Source: Verrucomicrobium sp. BvORR106 (lineage in GTDB: Bacteria; Verrucomicrobiota; Verrucomicrobiia; Verrucomicrobiales; Verrucomicrobiaceae). Taken from it: DNA of 64,000 nucleotides. Each line of letters begins with the position of its first letter. Within the stretch, counting starts at the first letter, position 1. The notes beneath the pieces were generated by a model, which made no database searches, had not been told where the DNA came from, and saw nothing but the letters and a program-made list of their open reading frames with translations. The position numbers and the translations under genes were made by a program. The stretch is from the NCBI RefSeq assembly GCF_000739655.1, contig NZ_BATR01000117.1, forward strand, positions 1-64,000, in the 5' to 3' direction. This document shows positions 43,308 through 52,553 of this stretch, in pieces.

Positions 43308-44917
43308 AGACTTCTGCGAGCCAGAGCAACGGGAAAGTTCTGCGGCGCCTCTTTTGGACTCTGTTCTTTCGGGGGCGTGCCACCTCCCGAAAGCGCGGTG
43401 AGGAAGGCAAGGTGAACCGGCACAGCATGCTGGGCACGCTGGGGTTCTATCTTCTGGTGGGGTTCGCTCCCTGTCTGGCCATCCAGCGGGTGGATACCCT
43501 GACGTTTTCTGTGATGATGCATGGGGCCACCCTGTTCCTGGTGGTGATGCATCTAGTGGCCACGGCTGGCAGTGTGTTGTTCAACCGGGAGGAGTCGGAG
43601 ATTCTTCTGCATCGTCCCGTGACTGCCAAAGAGCTCCTCCATGCCAAGACGAGTGTGCTGTGCGGGGTGACCGCCATTATGGCCCTCGCGCTGAATCTCC
43701 CAGGCATGGTCGCAGGTCTGTGGCTGCGGGATGCCCACTGGTGGTTTCCTCTAGCTCATCTGGTTTCATTGGGGGGCATGATCGGCTTTTGTGCCGGAGC
43801 GCTGGTGGTGGTGTATCAGGTGTGTTTGAAGTGGTTTGGCCGGGACCGGCTGGATAACATCATGACCACGTTCCAGACGATCCTGACCGTGGTGCTGGTG
43901 ATGGGAAGTCAGTCCTTCCGGCTGCTGGGCCAGGTGAATCTGGAGGAGCTTCGTCACGCCTGGTGGCTGTTGCTGCTGCCTCCTACGTGGTTCGGGGCGC
44001 TGGATGCCGTCCTGGCATCACACCGGCCGGAGGCCTGGATGGTGATCGCCGCTGCGGTGGGGGTGTTCGCGACCTTGATGGTGGCTTGGTTGGGCATGCA
44101 TCGGCTGGCCGCCAGCTATGGGGAAGGGCTCACCTTGCTCAACGAGCAAGCGTCGCCGGAAGTAAAAGCGACAGGGAAGGCCTGGTGGATTCGCCGCCTG
44201 GTCGGCGCTGCTCCGTTGCGTCGTTGGCTGAGTCATCCGGTGGAGCGCAGCAGCTTCATTTTGACCGCGGCCTATATGTTTCGGGACCGGGAAACGAAAT
44301 TGCGGCTCTACCCGGGCATTGCCCAGGTACTGGCATTGCCCCTGGTGTTTCTCCTGGCAGGTCGGGCGGGGCGCGACAGCGGTGTGGATGTGGCTCTGGC
44401 TGGCATTTACATGGGCTGGCTGCCGCTCATGGCCATGCAGATGCTGGCCTACAGTGAGAACTGGCAGGCCGCGGAGCTCTTCCAATCCTCACCGGAAGGG
44501 CGCTGGCAGCCCCTGTTTCATGGGGCCAGGAAGGCCGTCCTTGTCCTTCTGGCGGTGCCACTCATTGTGCTGCTTTTGACCCTCGTCCTCGCCACCCACG
44601 GCATGAGCAAGTGGCTGCTGCTCCTGTTGCCCAATGTGGTGATGCTCCCTGTGTGGTCTCTCGTGCCCGGCCTGATGAATGAGTGGCGGCCGTTCGCTAC
44701 ACCGTATGACGCCAAGGATCAGGCCCGGTGGGGATGTTTGACGATGATGGTGGTCATGGGGGTGTCCTCGGCCGTCGCCATGGGGGGGTGGGGTGCCATG
44801 AAGTTTGGTTTTTTCCCCGTGGCCATTTCGATCCAACTGGTGATCGTGGGGCTGATCTATCTGGTTCTTGCGAGGAGAATTGATGGCTTGAGCAAAAAAA
44901 GGGGCAACCAAGCTTAG
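43304..44917 (+). CDS. ABC exporter permease, multi-pass membrane protein
   Basis: A 537-residue integral membrane protein with about ten hydrophobic helices, for example near residues 48-60, 70-95, 125-145 and 155-180, and several in the last 150 residues. It should be the transmembrane half of the exporter whose ATPase is encoded immediately upstream; the start overlaps the ATPase stop as ATGA. Its layout resembles the putative ABC exporter family PF16949; the 574-residue protein at 59.7 kb looks like a distant relative without an adjacent ATPase. What it exports cannot be read from the sequence. The chemosensory cluster begins 61 bp downstream on the same strand. Confidence 0.85.
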   Translation: MKTSASQSNGKVLRRLFWTLFFRGRATSRKRGEEGKVNRHSMLGTLGFYLLVGFAPCLAIQRVDTLTFSVMMHGATLFLVVMHLVATAGSVLFNREESEILLHRPVTAKELLHAKTSVLCGVTAIMALALNLPGMVAGLWLRDAHWWFPLAHLVSLGGMIGFCAGALVVVYQVCLKWFGRDRLDNIMTTFQTILTVVLVMGSQSFRLLGQVNLEELRHAWWLLLLPPTWFGALDAVLASHRPEAWMVIAAAVGVFATLMVAWLGMHRLAASYGEGLTLLNEQASPEVKATGKAWWIRRLVGAAPLRRWLSHPVERSSFILTAAYMFRDRETKLRLYPGIAQVLALPLVFLLAGRAGRDSGVDVALAGIYMGWLPLMAMQMLAYSENWQAAELFQSSPEGRWQPLFHGARKAVLVLLAVPLIVLLLTLVLATHGMSKWLLLLLPNVVMLPVWSLVPGLMNEWRPFATPYDAKDQARWGCLTMMVVMGVSSAVAMGGWGAMKFGFFPVAISIQLVIVGLIYLVLARRIDGLSKKRGNQA

Positions 44918-44978
44918 GGCGGCATCCGTTGAAGGGCGTGTTGATCAGCACCAGCCCATCGTTTCCCGAGTTGCTCTC

Positions 44979-45494
44979 ATGCCTTCCGCTCTGACTTTTT
45001 CCATCTGCGGTGTTCGGCTGGGGATCGAAGTGCACCATGTCCGGGAGGTGTTGCCCTGCGTGCGCCTGGTACACCCGCCCGAGACGCCGCCCGTGCTCCG
45101 GGGATTCCTCAACCTGAGGGGCGAGATGGTGCCCGTGCTGCGGCTGGAGAGTGTGCTCCAGCTGGCCATGCAAGACGCGGATTGGAATCCTGAAGAGCAG
45201 CTGCAGTCCCGCCTCGTCGTCGCCCGCCTGGGAGATCTGAATGTGGCCTGGCTGGCTGATGAGGGCGTGGAACTGCTGCGGTATGATGCCGTTCAGACGG
45301 TGAGGCTGCCCGTGGATCACGTTCTCAACAACTGTGCGGACCGCGTGGTCGCGCGTCCAGCTCCTGAGATGTCCATCGTGCTGCTCAGTCCATCCAAGGT
45401 GTTGTTGGAAGGGGAAAGCATCCGGCTCCGGCAGTTGGCGGCGCGTGAGAAGCTGCGTCATGATGCTTTTGAATTGGCGGAACAGGAGGCATGA
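44979..45494 (+). CDS. CheW-type coupling protein (WspB-like)
   Basis: A 171-residue CheW protein, first gene of a chemosensory cluster. CheW couples receptors to the CheA kinase; the CheW fold is visible in LTFSICGVRLGIEVHHVREVL, GFLNLRGEMVPVL and the beta strands after it. It overlaps the following cheR by ATGA (stop at 45492-45494). In Pseudomonas Wsp systems the same order CheW-CheR-CheW is seen as wspB-C-D. The gene is 61 bp after an ABC exporter and may share its promoter. Confidence 0.88.
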   Translation: MPSALTFSICGVRLGIEVHHVREVLPCVRLVHPPETPPVLRGFLNLRGEMVPVLRLESVLQLAMQDADWNPEEQLQSRLVVARLGDLNVAWLADEGVELLRYDAVQTVRLPVDHVLNNCADRVVARPAPEMSIVLLSPSKVLLEGESIRLRQLAAREKLRHDAFELAEQEA

Positions 45495-46957
45495 GCACAG
45501 TGTCGTCCATGGCGGATCCCAGGGTGCACGCCCTGCTCAGAGATCCGGATTTCCAAAAACTGAAGGAGTGGATCATCGCCACCACGGGCCTGTCGTACTA
45601 TGCCGACAAGGACCGCGATCTCGCCACAGCCGTGGGCCGCTGTCAGCAGCTGGAGGGACGCCAGGCTGGGGAGATCCTCGAAATGTTAACCCGTGGGCTC
45701 GACCCGGCGCTGGACCGCCTGGTGGAAGAGTTGACGATTGGCGAGACGTTCTTCTTCCGGCATCTGGAGATGTTCCACGCACTGAGGGATCACGTGTTGC
45801 CGGATCTCATCCATCGGCGCGCGGCGCTCAAGTCCCTCCGCATTTGGAGCGCAGGCTGTTCTGTGGGGGCAGAGCCCTACTCGCTGGCGATCCTCCTGCA
45901 TGATCTACTGGGAGATGCGGCACAAGATTGGTCCTTCGAGATTGTTGCGACGGATATCAACCGCCGTTTCCTCGCACTCGCCCGGGCGGGAGTGTATGAC
46001 AACTGGGCGCTCCGCGGCATGGAGCCGGAATTGCTCAAGCGCACCTTTCACCAGTTGGGAGCCCGCTGGCGCATCAACGATCTTTATCGCGAGGCGGTGA
46101 CCTTCCGTCACCACAATCTGGTCAAAGACAAGTTTCCTTCCATTGAGCATGAGTTGAGCGGGCTGGATCTCATCATCTGCCGGAACGTTATCATCTACTT
46201 CGATGTCCCGACGAACCGGCGTCTTGCGGATCAGTTCTACCGCAGCTTGGTGCCGGGCGGATGGCTGGCCGTGGGGCATGCCGAGCCGCATACGGAGATC
46301 TTTCGCGCGTTCCAGACCGTCAATGCGCCGGGCGCTGTGTTGTATCAGCGGGCCTCGGAAGGAGAAGGAAAGAATGCTCCCTCCCCGGGGCTTGCAGTCC
46401 CTGTGTCCCGGAGTGTGGCAGCACCGGCGCTCCCAGCGGCCCCTACGGTCCAGACTGTCCGGACGAGCGCAGCCGCACCCCAGTGGGTTCCGGTGGTGCG
46501 TGAGGCGTCGCCCGCTGTGCCAGAACCAGTCCGCCCGGCGGAGCGGGAGGCAAACAGAGAGACGGCGGTTGAGGAAATAACCACATCGGCCGACAAGGGC
46601 GATCTGACTTCCGCACGGAAGCTGGCGGAGGCGCTGATTGCGGCCCAGCCTCTGCATGAAGGGGCGCATTTCCACCTGGGGCTGGTGTTGTTCCAGCAGG
46701 GTGAGTGGGAGAAGGCCCGGATGGCGCTGAAGCGTAGCCTGTACCTGCGTCGTGACCTGGCTGTCGCCCACTACTATCTGGGACTGGTGCAGCTGGGGTT
46801 GGGAGAGCCAGCCGCCCGGAGTTTTCAGAATGCCCGCCGGTTGATCATCCGTCTGGAAGGCGGGGCTGTCCTGCCCTGGGGCGATGGATTGACCGCTGGT
46901 GAATTGCGCGCCCTCTTGCAACCCTATCATGGAGCCACCACGACACATGAAGCCTGA
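45491..46957 (+). CDS. CheR-type methyltransferase with TPR domain (WspC-like)
   Basis: A 488-residue protein: an N-terminal helical CheR region (DPDFQKLKEWIIATTGLSYY), an S-adenosylmethionine-binding methyltransferase domain with WSAGCSVGAEPYSLAILL and DLIICRNVIIYF, then a Pro/Ala-rich linker (about 295-350) and TPR-like helices near the C-terminus (EGAHFHLGLVLFQQGEWEKARMAL, AVAHYYLGLVQLG). It should methylate glutamates of the cluster's receptor, setting adaptation. Tail TPRs are typical of WspC. It overlaps the next cheW by 11 bp. Confidence 0.92.
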   Translation: MSTVSSMADPRVHALLRDPDFQKLKEWIIATTGLSYYADKDRDLATAVGRCQQLEGRQAGEILEMLTRGLDPALDRLVEELTIGETFFFRHLEMFHALRDHVLPDLIHRRAALKSLRIWSAGCSVGAEPYSLAILLHDLLGDAAQDWSFEIVATDINRRFLALARAGVYDNWALRGMEPELLKRTFHQLGARWRINDLYREAVTFRHHNLVKDKFPSIEHELSGLDLIICRNVIIYFDVPTNRRLADQFYRSLVPGGWLAVGHAEPHTEIFRAFQTVNAPGAVLYQRASEGEGKNAPSPGLAVPVSRSVAAPALPAAPTVQTVRTSAAAPQWVPVVREASPAVPEPVRPAEREANRETAVEEITTSADKGDLTSARKLAEALIAAQPLHEGAHFHLGLVLFQQGEWEKARMALKRSLYLRRDLAVAHYYLGLVQLGLGEPAARSFQNARRLIIRLEGGAVLPWGDGLTAGELRALLQPYHGATTTHEA

Positions 46958-47522
46958 GACAGAACGAATCAACTGGGAGCAGGTGAAGCTGCGCATGAAA
47001 GATGCGGAGGCGACCCTGCAACGGGCGTTTCAACCCGGGGCAGAGGAGCGGGATGCCGTGTTACTGCGCCGTGCTGCCGCTCTGGCGGAGATGAAAGGGG
47101 CCGGGCGATTGGACGATGACCGAGCTCAGCAAGTGTTGCTCTTGCGGGTGGGGGAGTCCGTGATCGGGTTGGATGCAGCCCAAGTCGCACAGATTGTAAG
47201 CTTCCAGCAGTGGGCGGCTGTCCCAGATGCCCATGAGGCGCTGCTGGGAGTCGTGAATGTCCGGAGTGAATTGGTCGGTCTCTGCAGCCCCTATCCATAT
47301 CTCAAAACGACAGGTGGAGATGTCTCAGGATTCGTGCGAGGGGCAGTGCTGCGTCATTCCACGCTTCGCCTGGCACTGGGCTGTGACGAGGTCCTTGGGT
47401 TTGTGCATCTGGCACCTGAAGCAATCAAAGAAAACCACGTATTTGAGGCGGCAGGAAGGCTGGGGGTCCTTCTGGACGCGAATGTTATTCTTGAACCCTT
47501 TCACAGCACCATTTCCGCTTAG
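46947..47522 (+). CDS. CheW-type coupling protein (WspD-like)
   Basis: A 191-residue second CheW in the cluster, with a charged N-terminal helix of about 60 residues before the CheW beta barrel (VLLLRVGESVIGLDAAQVAQIV, LLGVVNVRSELVGL). Such N-terminally extended CheW proteins match WspD. The ATG at 46947 is chosen because it starts the extension just after the cheR-coding overlap; other ATGs at 46929 and 46899 would lie deeper inside cheR. It should form receptor-kinase arrays with the other CheW, the MCP and CheA. Confidence 0.85.
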   Translation: MKPETERINWEQVKLRMKDAEATLQRAFQPGAEERDAVLLRRAAALAEMKGAGRLDDDRAQQVLLLRVGESVIGLDAAQVAQIVSFQQWAAVPDAHEALLGVVNVRSELVGLCSPYPYLKTTGGDVSGFVRGAVLRHSTLRLALGCDEVLGFVHLAPEAIKENHVFEAAGRLGVLLDANVILEPFHSTISA

Positions 47523-47549
47523 GACGCATCCATTTTTCCATCCATTCCA

Positions 47550-49178
47550 TTGTACATGAATTCTTCTCCCAACGTCTGGCGTGATCTCAAGGTCGGCACC
47601 AAGCTCACCATCATCCCGCTGTTCTTCATGGTGGCCCTGTCCACCATCCTCTACTTTACAGTCAGCACGCTCGACAGCCAGCAGAGCAAGTTCCTCGTCC
47701 TTGAACTGGTGGGACGTCAGCGCATGCTGCAGCAGCAGCACTTCTCCACGGCGCTGCTCCTCATGGAGAAGCGGGTCGCACGGGAAAAGCTGGATTACGT
47801 GAGGAAGGTGTGGGTGAACACCCAGGAGGGATTGTTGAACGGTGGGGAGGTGATCGAGCGCATGAACCGGCCTGAAATGGTCCGGGTGCCAGCTGCACCT
47901 GAAGGACCTGTCCGTGACAACATGCTGAAGCAGGCGCAGCTCATCACGGTGTCCATCGATGATACCGACCGGCTGGTGGCCATGGAAAAAACCTCGCCTG
48001 ACTTCGCACCGCTCCTGACAAGCCTGCTGCAGCGGGAGTCGGAGATCCAGGACCTCGGCATCGTGATCAACAAAGGGTACACTCAGCTCCTGCAGGAGCA
48101 GTCCCGGGAACTGGTGACCAAGGAAGTGCTCATCACCTTGCTCGTCGGCACCCTGGGCTTCCTCATCAGTTGGCTGGTGGCCAGAAGCATCACCGGGCCG
48201 CTTCAGCGTCTGGTTGCCCTCGCAGACAATGTTTCACGGGGCAATCTACGCACGGAAAAGGCCGCCATCGCCAGCCGCAATGAGCTCGGGCTGCTGGGTG
48301 ATGCTTTTGACAACATGGTGGACAACCTCAAAGACTTGAGCGGACAGATTCTCGGGGTTACGGGAAACATCAATTCCGCCGCGGCAGAGATCCTGGCGTC
48401 CACCCAGCAGCAGGCGTCGAGCACCAAGGAGCAGGCGGCCACGGTGCAGGAGGTTTCCGCCACGATGCAGGAAATCACGCAGTCCGGTGCGGAGATCGCA
48501 GACAAGGCCAAGCAGGTGGCGGCCAATGCCGAGGCCACCTCCGCGGCGAGTCAGTCCGGGGTGGGGGCTGTGCAGGCCACCACCCGGCTCATGGAAGGCA
48601 TTCGCCAGCAGGTGGAGGATGTGGCCGTGAAGATCGTGGGGTTGAGTGAGCGGACGCAGGCCATTGGCGACATCATCAGTACGGTGAACGAGATCTCGGA
48701 CCAGTCCAACCTGCTGGCGCTCAATGCCAGCATCGAAGCGGCCAGTGCCGGCGATCACGGGGCCCGGTTTGCCGTGGTGGCGGGCGAGATGCGCAACCTG
48801 GCCCAGCGGGCCAAGGAAAGCACCGTGCATGTGGGCGGTATTCTTGGTGAGATCCAGCGTGGGATCAACAGCACGGTCATGCTCACGGAGGAGGCCGTGA
48901 AGCGCTCAGATTCCGGAAAGCAGCAGGCCCAGGTCACAGAGCAGACCATCCATCAAATGACGCACACGACGGTAGAAAGCGTGCACGCCTTCCAGCAGAT
49001 CATCGGTGCCACCAGTCAACAGCAGATTGGCTTTGACCAGGTGACCCAGGGGATGCGTGACATTCGTCAGGCGGCCGAGCAGACCGCAATCGGGACGGCT
49101 CAGCTGGAGAAGGCCCTGGGTAATCTCAACGAACTCAGCATCCAGCTCCGCATGGCCGTGGGCAAGTATCAGCTGTAG
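47550..49178 (+). CDS. Methyl-accepting chemotaxis protein (WspA-like)
   Basis: A 542-residue receptor with an N-terminal transmembrane helix (about 20-42), an extracytoplasmic four-helix-bundle-like region of about 145 residues, a second membrane helix (about 190-210), a HAMP domain and the cytoplasmic signalling domain with the hairpin tip QSNLLALNASIEAASAGDHG. This simple layout is that of WspA, a surface or stress sensor. An alternative ATG at 47556 would shorten it by two residues. It lies between the WspD-like and CheA-like genes instead of first, as wspA is in Pseudomonas. A hairpin lies downstream. Confidence 0.93.
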   Translation: MYMNSSPNVWRDLKVGTKLTIIPLFFMVALSTILYFTVSTLDSQQSKFLVLELVGRQRMLQQQHFSTALLLMEKRVAREKLDYVRKVWVNTQEGLLNGGEVIERMNRPEMVRVPAAPEGPVRDNMLKQAQLITVSIDDTDRLVAMEKTSPDFAPLLTSLLQRESEIQDLGIVINKGYTQLLQEQSRELVTKEVLITLLVGTLGFLISWLVARSITGPLQRLVALADNVSRGNLRTEKAAIASRNELGLLGDAFDNMVDNLKDLSGQILGVTGNINSAAAEILASTQQQASSTKEQAATVQEVSATMQEITQSGAEIADKAKQVAANAEATSAASQSGVGAVQATTRLMEGIRQQVEDVAVKIVGLSERTQAIGDIISTVNEISDQSNLLALNASIEAASAGDHGARFAVVAGEMRNLAQRAKESTVHVGGILGEIQRGINSTVMLTEEAVKRSDSGKQQAQVTEQTIHQMTHTTVESVHAFQQIIGATSQQQIGFDQVTQGMRDIRQAAEQTAIGTAQLEKALGNLNELSIQLRMAVGKYQL

Positions 49179-49204
49179 GCCCGGCCAGTCTGCCGCACCC
49201 AGTT

Positions 49205-49228
49205 CCTCCCGGTCTATGCCACGGGAGG
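49205..49228 (+). promoter_or_regulatory. Intercistronic hairpin between MCP and cheA
   Basis: CCTCCCG and CGGGAGG pair around a 10-nt loop in the 102-bp gap after the receptor gene. Without a T tract it may stabilise the upstream mRNA and keep receptor above kinase. Confidence 0.35.
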
Positions 49229-49280
49229 GAGCATTCCCCTGACATCCCTTCCATCCAGTTCCTAAATCCCCAATCCCTTC

Positions 49281-51419
49281 GTGTCCTCCTCGTCAGACAT
49301 TCAACAGCGTGTGCTTGCGGCCTTCCGCCTGGAATACCGTGAGCAGATCGTTGCGGTCCGTGCACTGGTGGAGGCCTGGCCGCTGACGGAGGGGCCGGTG
49401 TTTGATGAAGCCTTTCGCATGGCTCACAGCATGAAAGGCGGGGCCCGTGTCTGTGATCTGCTGGAGGTGGAGCATCTGGCCCATGACCTGGAGAGTCTGC
49501 TTTCAGAGATCGCCAGAGGGCGGGTGCCGGCAGATGCTGCGGCGAAGGACCGGATGATCAGGCTCGTGGATGAGGTGGATGATCTGATGGGGGCGGAAGG
49601 GGGCTCGGAGACCAACTTGGTGGACCAGACGTCCGTGACACCATCCGCAATGCTGGAGGAGCAGGTGCCTGAAGGGGTGTTGTACCTTGAACCGGAGGCT
49701 GGAAGCAGGGCTCCCTCAGCGAAGAAACCTCTGGCGTCTGGAGGGGCCGGACCTGACAGCCTGCGGATTCACGCCGGGCATTTGGAAAGGTTGTTGCAGT
49801 CGAGTGGACAGCTGGTGGCTGAAGCCTCGCGTCAAGAGGCCTTGGGACGGGAGCTGGAGGAGTTGTTTGAGCAGACCGAAGCCTTGAGACAATCCAGTGA
49901 TCGTGCCATGGCGGGTTCCACCGAGTTGCATGCGGGACTGGTGGCGCTGAGCAAGCAACTGCAGCGTGTACGCTTGCAGCAGCAGCAGGCGGGTTGGGCT
50001 CTGCGTACGTTGGGAGAGCGTCAGCTGGAGGAGGTGCGGCGCATTGGCATGGTCCCCATCAACAGCGTCTTTGAAGGGTTTCCCAAAATGATGCGCGATC
50101 TGGCGGCGGAGACCGGGAAGAAGGTTGAGTTCACCATCGATGGTGGTGAACTACAGGCAGACCGCGCGGTGCTGCAATCTCTCAAGGACCCTGTGATGCA
50201 TGCATTGCGCAATGCCATGGCGCACGGCATCGAATCCCCCTCGCGACGTCGTGCCGCGGGCAAACCTGAGACAGGAATGGTCCGTTTGGACATTGAGGTG
50301 ATTGGCCAGGTGCTTCGATTGTCAGTTTCGGATGACGGGCAGGGGGTGGACATCCCGTCTGTGCGGGCCCAGGCGCTGCGCAATCGGCTGGTCACTCCTG
50401 AGGTGGCGGAGAATATGGATGACGCCCAGTGGCTGGATTTCCTCTTTGAGCCGCGTTTTTCGACCACGGCCGAAGTGACGCGTGTCTCCGGACGCGGCGT
50501 GGGACTGTCGGTGGTGAAGGATCGTGCCACCCAGTTGCAGGGGACCGCCCGCATGCAGCAGAGTCCGGGGCGCGGCTGCCAGTTGATTCTGGAGGTGCCG
50601 GTGAGCGTGTCCACCCATCGTCTTCTGCTGGTGCGCACCGCTGGGCGTACCTTCGCACTGGGCATGCGCGGGCTCGCGTCTCTGCAGCGCGTCAGGGAGG
50701 TGCACACCGTGGAAGGGCGTTCCGTGATCATGCATGAGGGGCGTCCGGTCCCTCTTGTGACCCTGGGTCCTGCTTGTGGTCTGCCGCCCAGTCTCGTCCG
50801 GCATGAAGATGGCCATCTGCTCGTCGCCGTGCTGAAAGGGGACCGCCCTCTGGCCCTCAATGTCGAGGAGTTCGTTGGTGAGACGAGTGCCCTCATCAAG
50901 GCCTTGCCGCATCCCGCCTCATTGTCACCGCACTTTTCTGGAGCCATTCTTCTGGAGGGTGGGGAGGTGGCGCTGGTCATTAATCTGCCTGGCCTGATGC
51001 AGCGCTTCTTGGGATCAACCCTCCGCGAGGTGAAGCCCGTGTCGATGGTCAAGAAGAAGCCGGTGGTGCTCGTAGTGGACGACTCATTCACCGCCCGCAC
51101 GCTTCAAAAATCCATTCTGGAAGCTGCAGGCTATGCGGTGCGGGTGGCCGTGAACGGCAAGGCGGCTTATGACCTGCTCAGAACAGAGCCGGTGGATGCA
51201 GTGGTATCGGATGTGCAGATGCCGGAGATGGACGGCTTCCAGTTGCTCTCTGCCATGAAGAACCATGCCCGCCTGTCGGAGCTGCCGGTGGTGCTGGTCA
51301 CCTCCTTGAGCAGCCGGGAGGACCAGGAACGCGGCCTGGCCTTGGGTGCAGATGCTTACATCGTGAAGGAGCGCTTCGATCATCGTGAGCTCCTCGATAC
51401 TGTGCGACAGCTGGTCTGA
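49281..51419 (+). CDS. CheA-type hybrid histidine kinase with receiver (WspE-like)
   Basis: A 712-residue kinase, start GTG. The N-terminal HPt domain has the phospho-accepting His49 in FRMAHSMKGGAR; the GHKL ATPase has HALRNAMAHGIE, SDDGQGVD and GRGVGLSVV; a CheW-like regulatory domain follows; the C-terminus is a receiver with Asp644 in VVSDVQMPEMDG. CheA with a fused receiver is WspE-type. It should autophosphorylate on receptor signal and pass phosphate to the receivers of CheB and of the terminal hybrid kinase. No in-frame ATG fits the domain start, so GTG is likely. Confidence 0.93.
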   Translation: MSSSSDIQQRVLAAFRLEYREQIVAVRALVEAWPLTEGPVFDEAFRMAHSMKGGARVCDLLEVEHLAHDLESLLSEIARGRVPADAAAKDRMIRLVDEVDDLMGAEGGSETNLVDQTSVTPSAMLEEQVPEGVLYLEPEAGSRAPSAKKPLASGGAGPDSLRIHAGHLERLLQSSGQLVAEASRQEALGRELEELFEQTEALRQSSDRAMAGSTELHAGLVALSKQLQRVRLQQQQAGWALRTLGERQLEEVRRIGMVPINSVFEGFPKMMRDLAAETGKKVEFTIDGGELQADRAVLQSLKDPVMHALRNAMAHGIESPSRRRAAGKPETGMVRLDIEVIGQVLRLSVSDDGQGVDIPSVRAQALRNRLVTPEVAENMDDAQWLDFLFEPRFSTTAEVTRVSGRGVGLSVVKDRATQLQGTARMQQSPGRGCQLILEVPVSVSTHRLLLVRTAGRTFALGMRGLASLQRVREVHTVEGRSVIMHEGRPVPLVTLGPACGLPPSLVRHEDGHLLVAVLKGDRPLALNVEEFVGETSALIKALPHPASLSPHFSGAILLEGGEVALVINLPGLMQRFLGSTLREVKPVSMVKKKPVVLVVDDSFTARTLQKSILEAAGYAVRVAVNGKAAYDLLRTEPVDAVVSDVQMPEMDGFQLLSAMKNHARLSELPVVLVTSLSSREDQERGLALGADAYIVKERFDHRELLDTVRQLV

Positions 51420-51470
51420 CCCTCCCTTGACCGCCTGCCCTTCCTTTCAACTTCCCAACCCCTTCGCGCA

Positions 51471-52553
51471 TTGACGAAAAAAACCACAGTGATGATTGTC
51501 GAGGATTCCCCGGTGATCAGCATGTTTCTGGAACACATCATCAACCAGGATCCGCGGTTGCAGGTGGTGTCGTCCGTCAGGAGCGGGGAGGAGGCACTGG
51601 CGGTGCTGGAGCATCTGCGTCCGGACGTGATCTCGCTGGACATCCGGCTGCCGGGCATGAACGGCCTGGAGGTGACTCGGCGTATCATGTCGGAGTATCC
51701 CACTCCCATTGTGGTTGTTTCCTCCAACGTGGCGGATGAGGAGCTCAACATCTCCATGAATGCCCTCCGGATCGGAGCGCTGTCGGTGGTGCAGAAGCCG
51801 GTGGGGATGAGTCATGACGACTATGCGGAGCTGGCGGCGGCGCTCTGCACCAAGCTCTACATCATGAGCCAGGTGAGGGTGATCCGGCAGCGTTACCGTG
51901 TGACGTGGCCGGGCATGCCGGAGACTTCCGCCGGTGCCAGGGTGCCAGTGACCCAGGCCGGGCGCTGGCGGCCCACGGTCATTGGCATGGTGGCCTCCAC
52001 CGGGGGGCCCAGTGCGCTGGTCCGGGTTCTAGGAGATCTCTCGCCCTCGGTCACGCAGCCCATCGTGGTGGTGCAGCACATCACACCGGGATTTGTGCGG
52101 GGGTTCGTCCACTGGCTCAATGATGTGCTGCCCGACCGGGAGGTGCTGGAAGGGGTGGCGCAGATGCCGCTGGAAGAGGGAGGGGTCTATGTGGCCCCGG
52201 CAGACCGTCATGCCATCTGTGTGGCGGGCATGCGCCTGGGCCTGCTGGACACGCCTGCGGTGTGTGCGCAGAAGCCTTCCGGGACGGTCCTGTTCCGCTC
52301 CATGAGCCAGGTACACGGGGCCAGGGCGCTGGGTGTCTTGCTCACGGGCATGGGGGAAGACGGTGCCGAGGGACTGAAGGAGATGTGCGACTCCGGAGGG
52401 CTCACCTTTGCCGAGCACGAGTCCAGCGCCGTGGTGTATGGCATGCCCGGTGCGGCGGTGCGTCTGGGGGCGGCCCGTGAGGTCTTGCCCGTCTCGGAGA
52501 TTGGTCCGCGGCTCAACGTCGTCTGCCAGAGCGGGGAGGTGACCCGTGGCTGA
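51471..52553 (+). CDS. CheB-type methylesterase (WspF-like)
   Basis: A 360-residue response regulator/methylesterase. The receiver has Asp57 in SLDIRLPGMNG and an EDS acidic pair at 11-13; the catalytic domain has the nucleophile Ser176 in ASTGGPSALV, His in VQHITPGF and Asp in GMGEDGAEG. It should demethylate the receptor when phosphorylated. The start is a TTG that places the first receiver strand correctly; a later ATG at 51492 would cut into that strand. It overlaps the next gene by 8 bp, so translation is coupled. Confidence 0.92.
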   Translation: MTKKTTVMIVEDSPVISMFLEHIINQDPRLQVVSSVRSGEEALAVLEHLRPDVISLDIRLPGMNGLEVTRRIMSEYPTPIVVVSSNVADEELNISMNALRIGALSVVQKPVGMSHDDYAELAAALCTKLYIMSQVRVIRQRYRVTWPGMPETSAGARVPVTQAGRWRPTVIGMVASTGGPSALVRVLGDLSPSVTQPIVVVQHITPGFVRGFVHWLNDVLPDREVLEGVAQMPLEEGGVYVAPADRHAICVAGMRLGLLDTPAVCAQKPSGTVLFRSMSQVHGARALGVLLTGMGEDGAEGLKEMCDSGGLTFAEHESSAVVYGMPGAAVRLGAAREVLPVSEIGPRLNVVCQSGEVTRG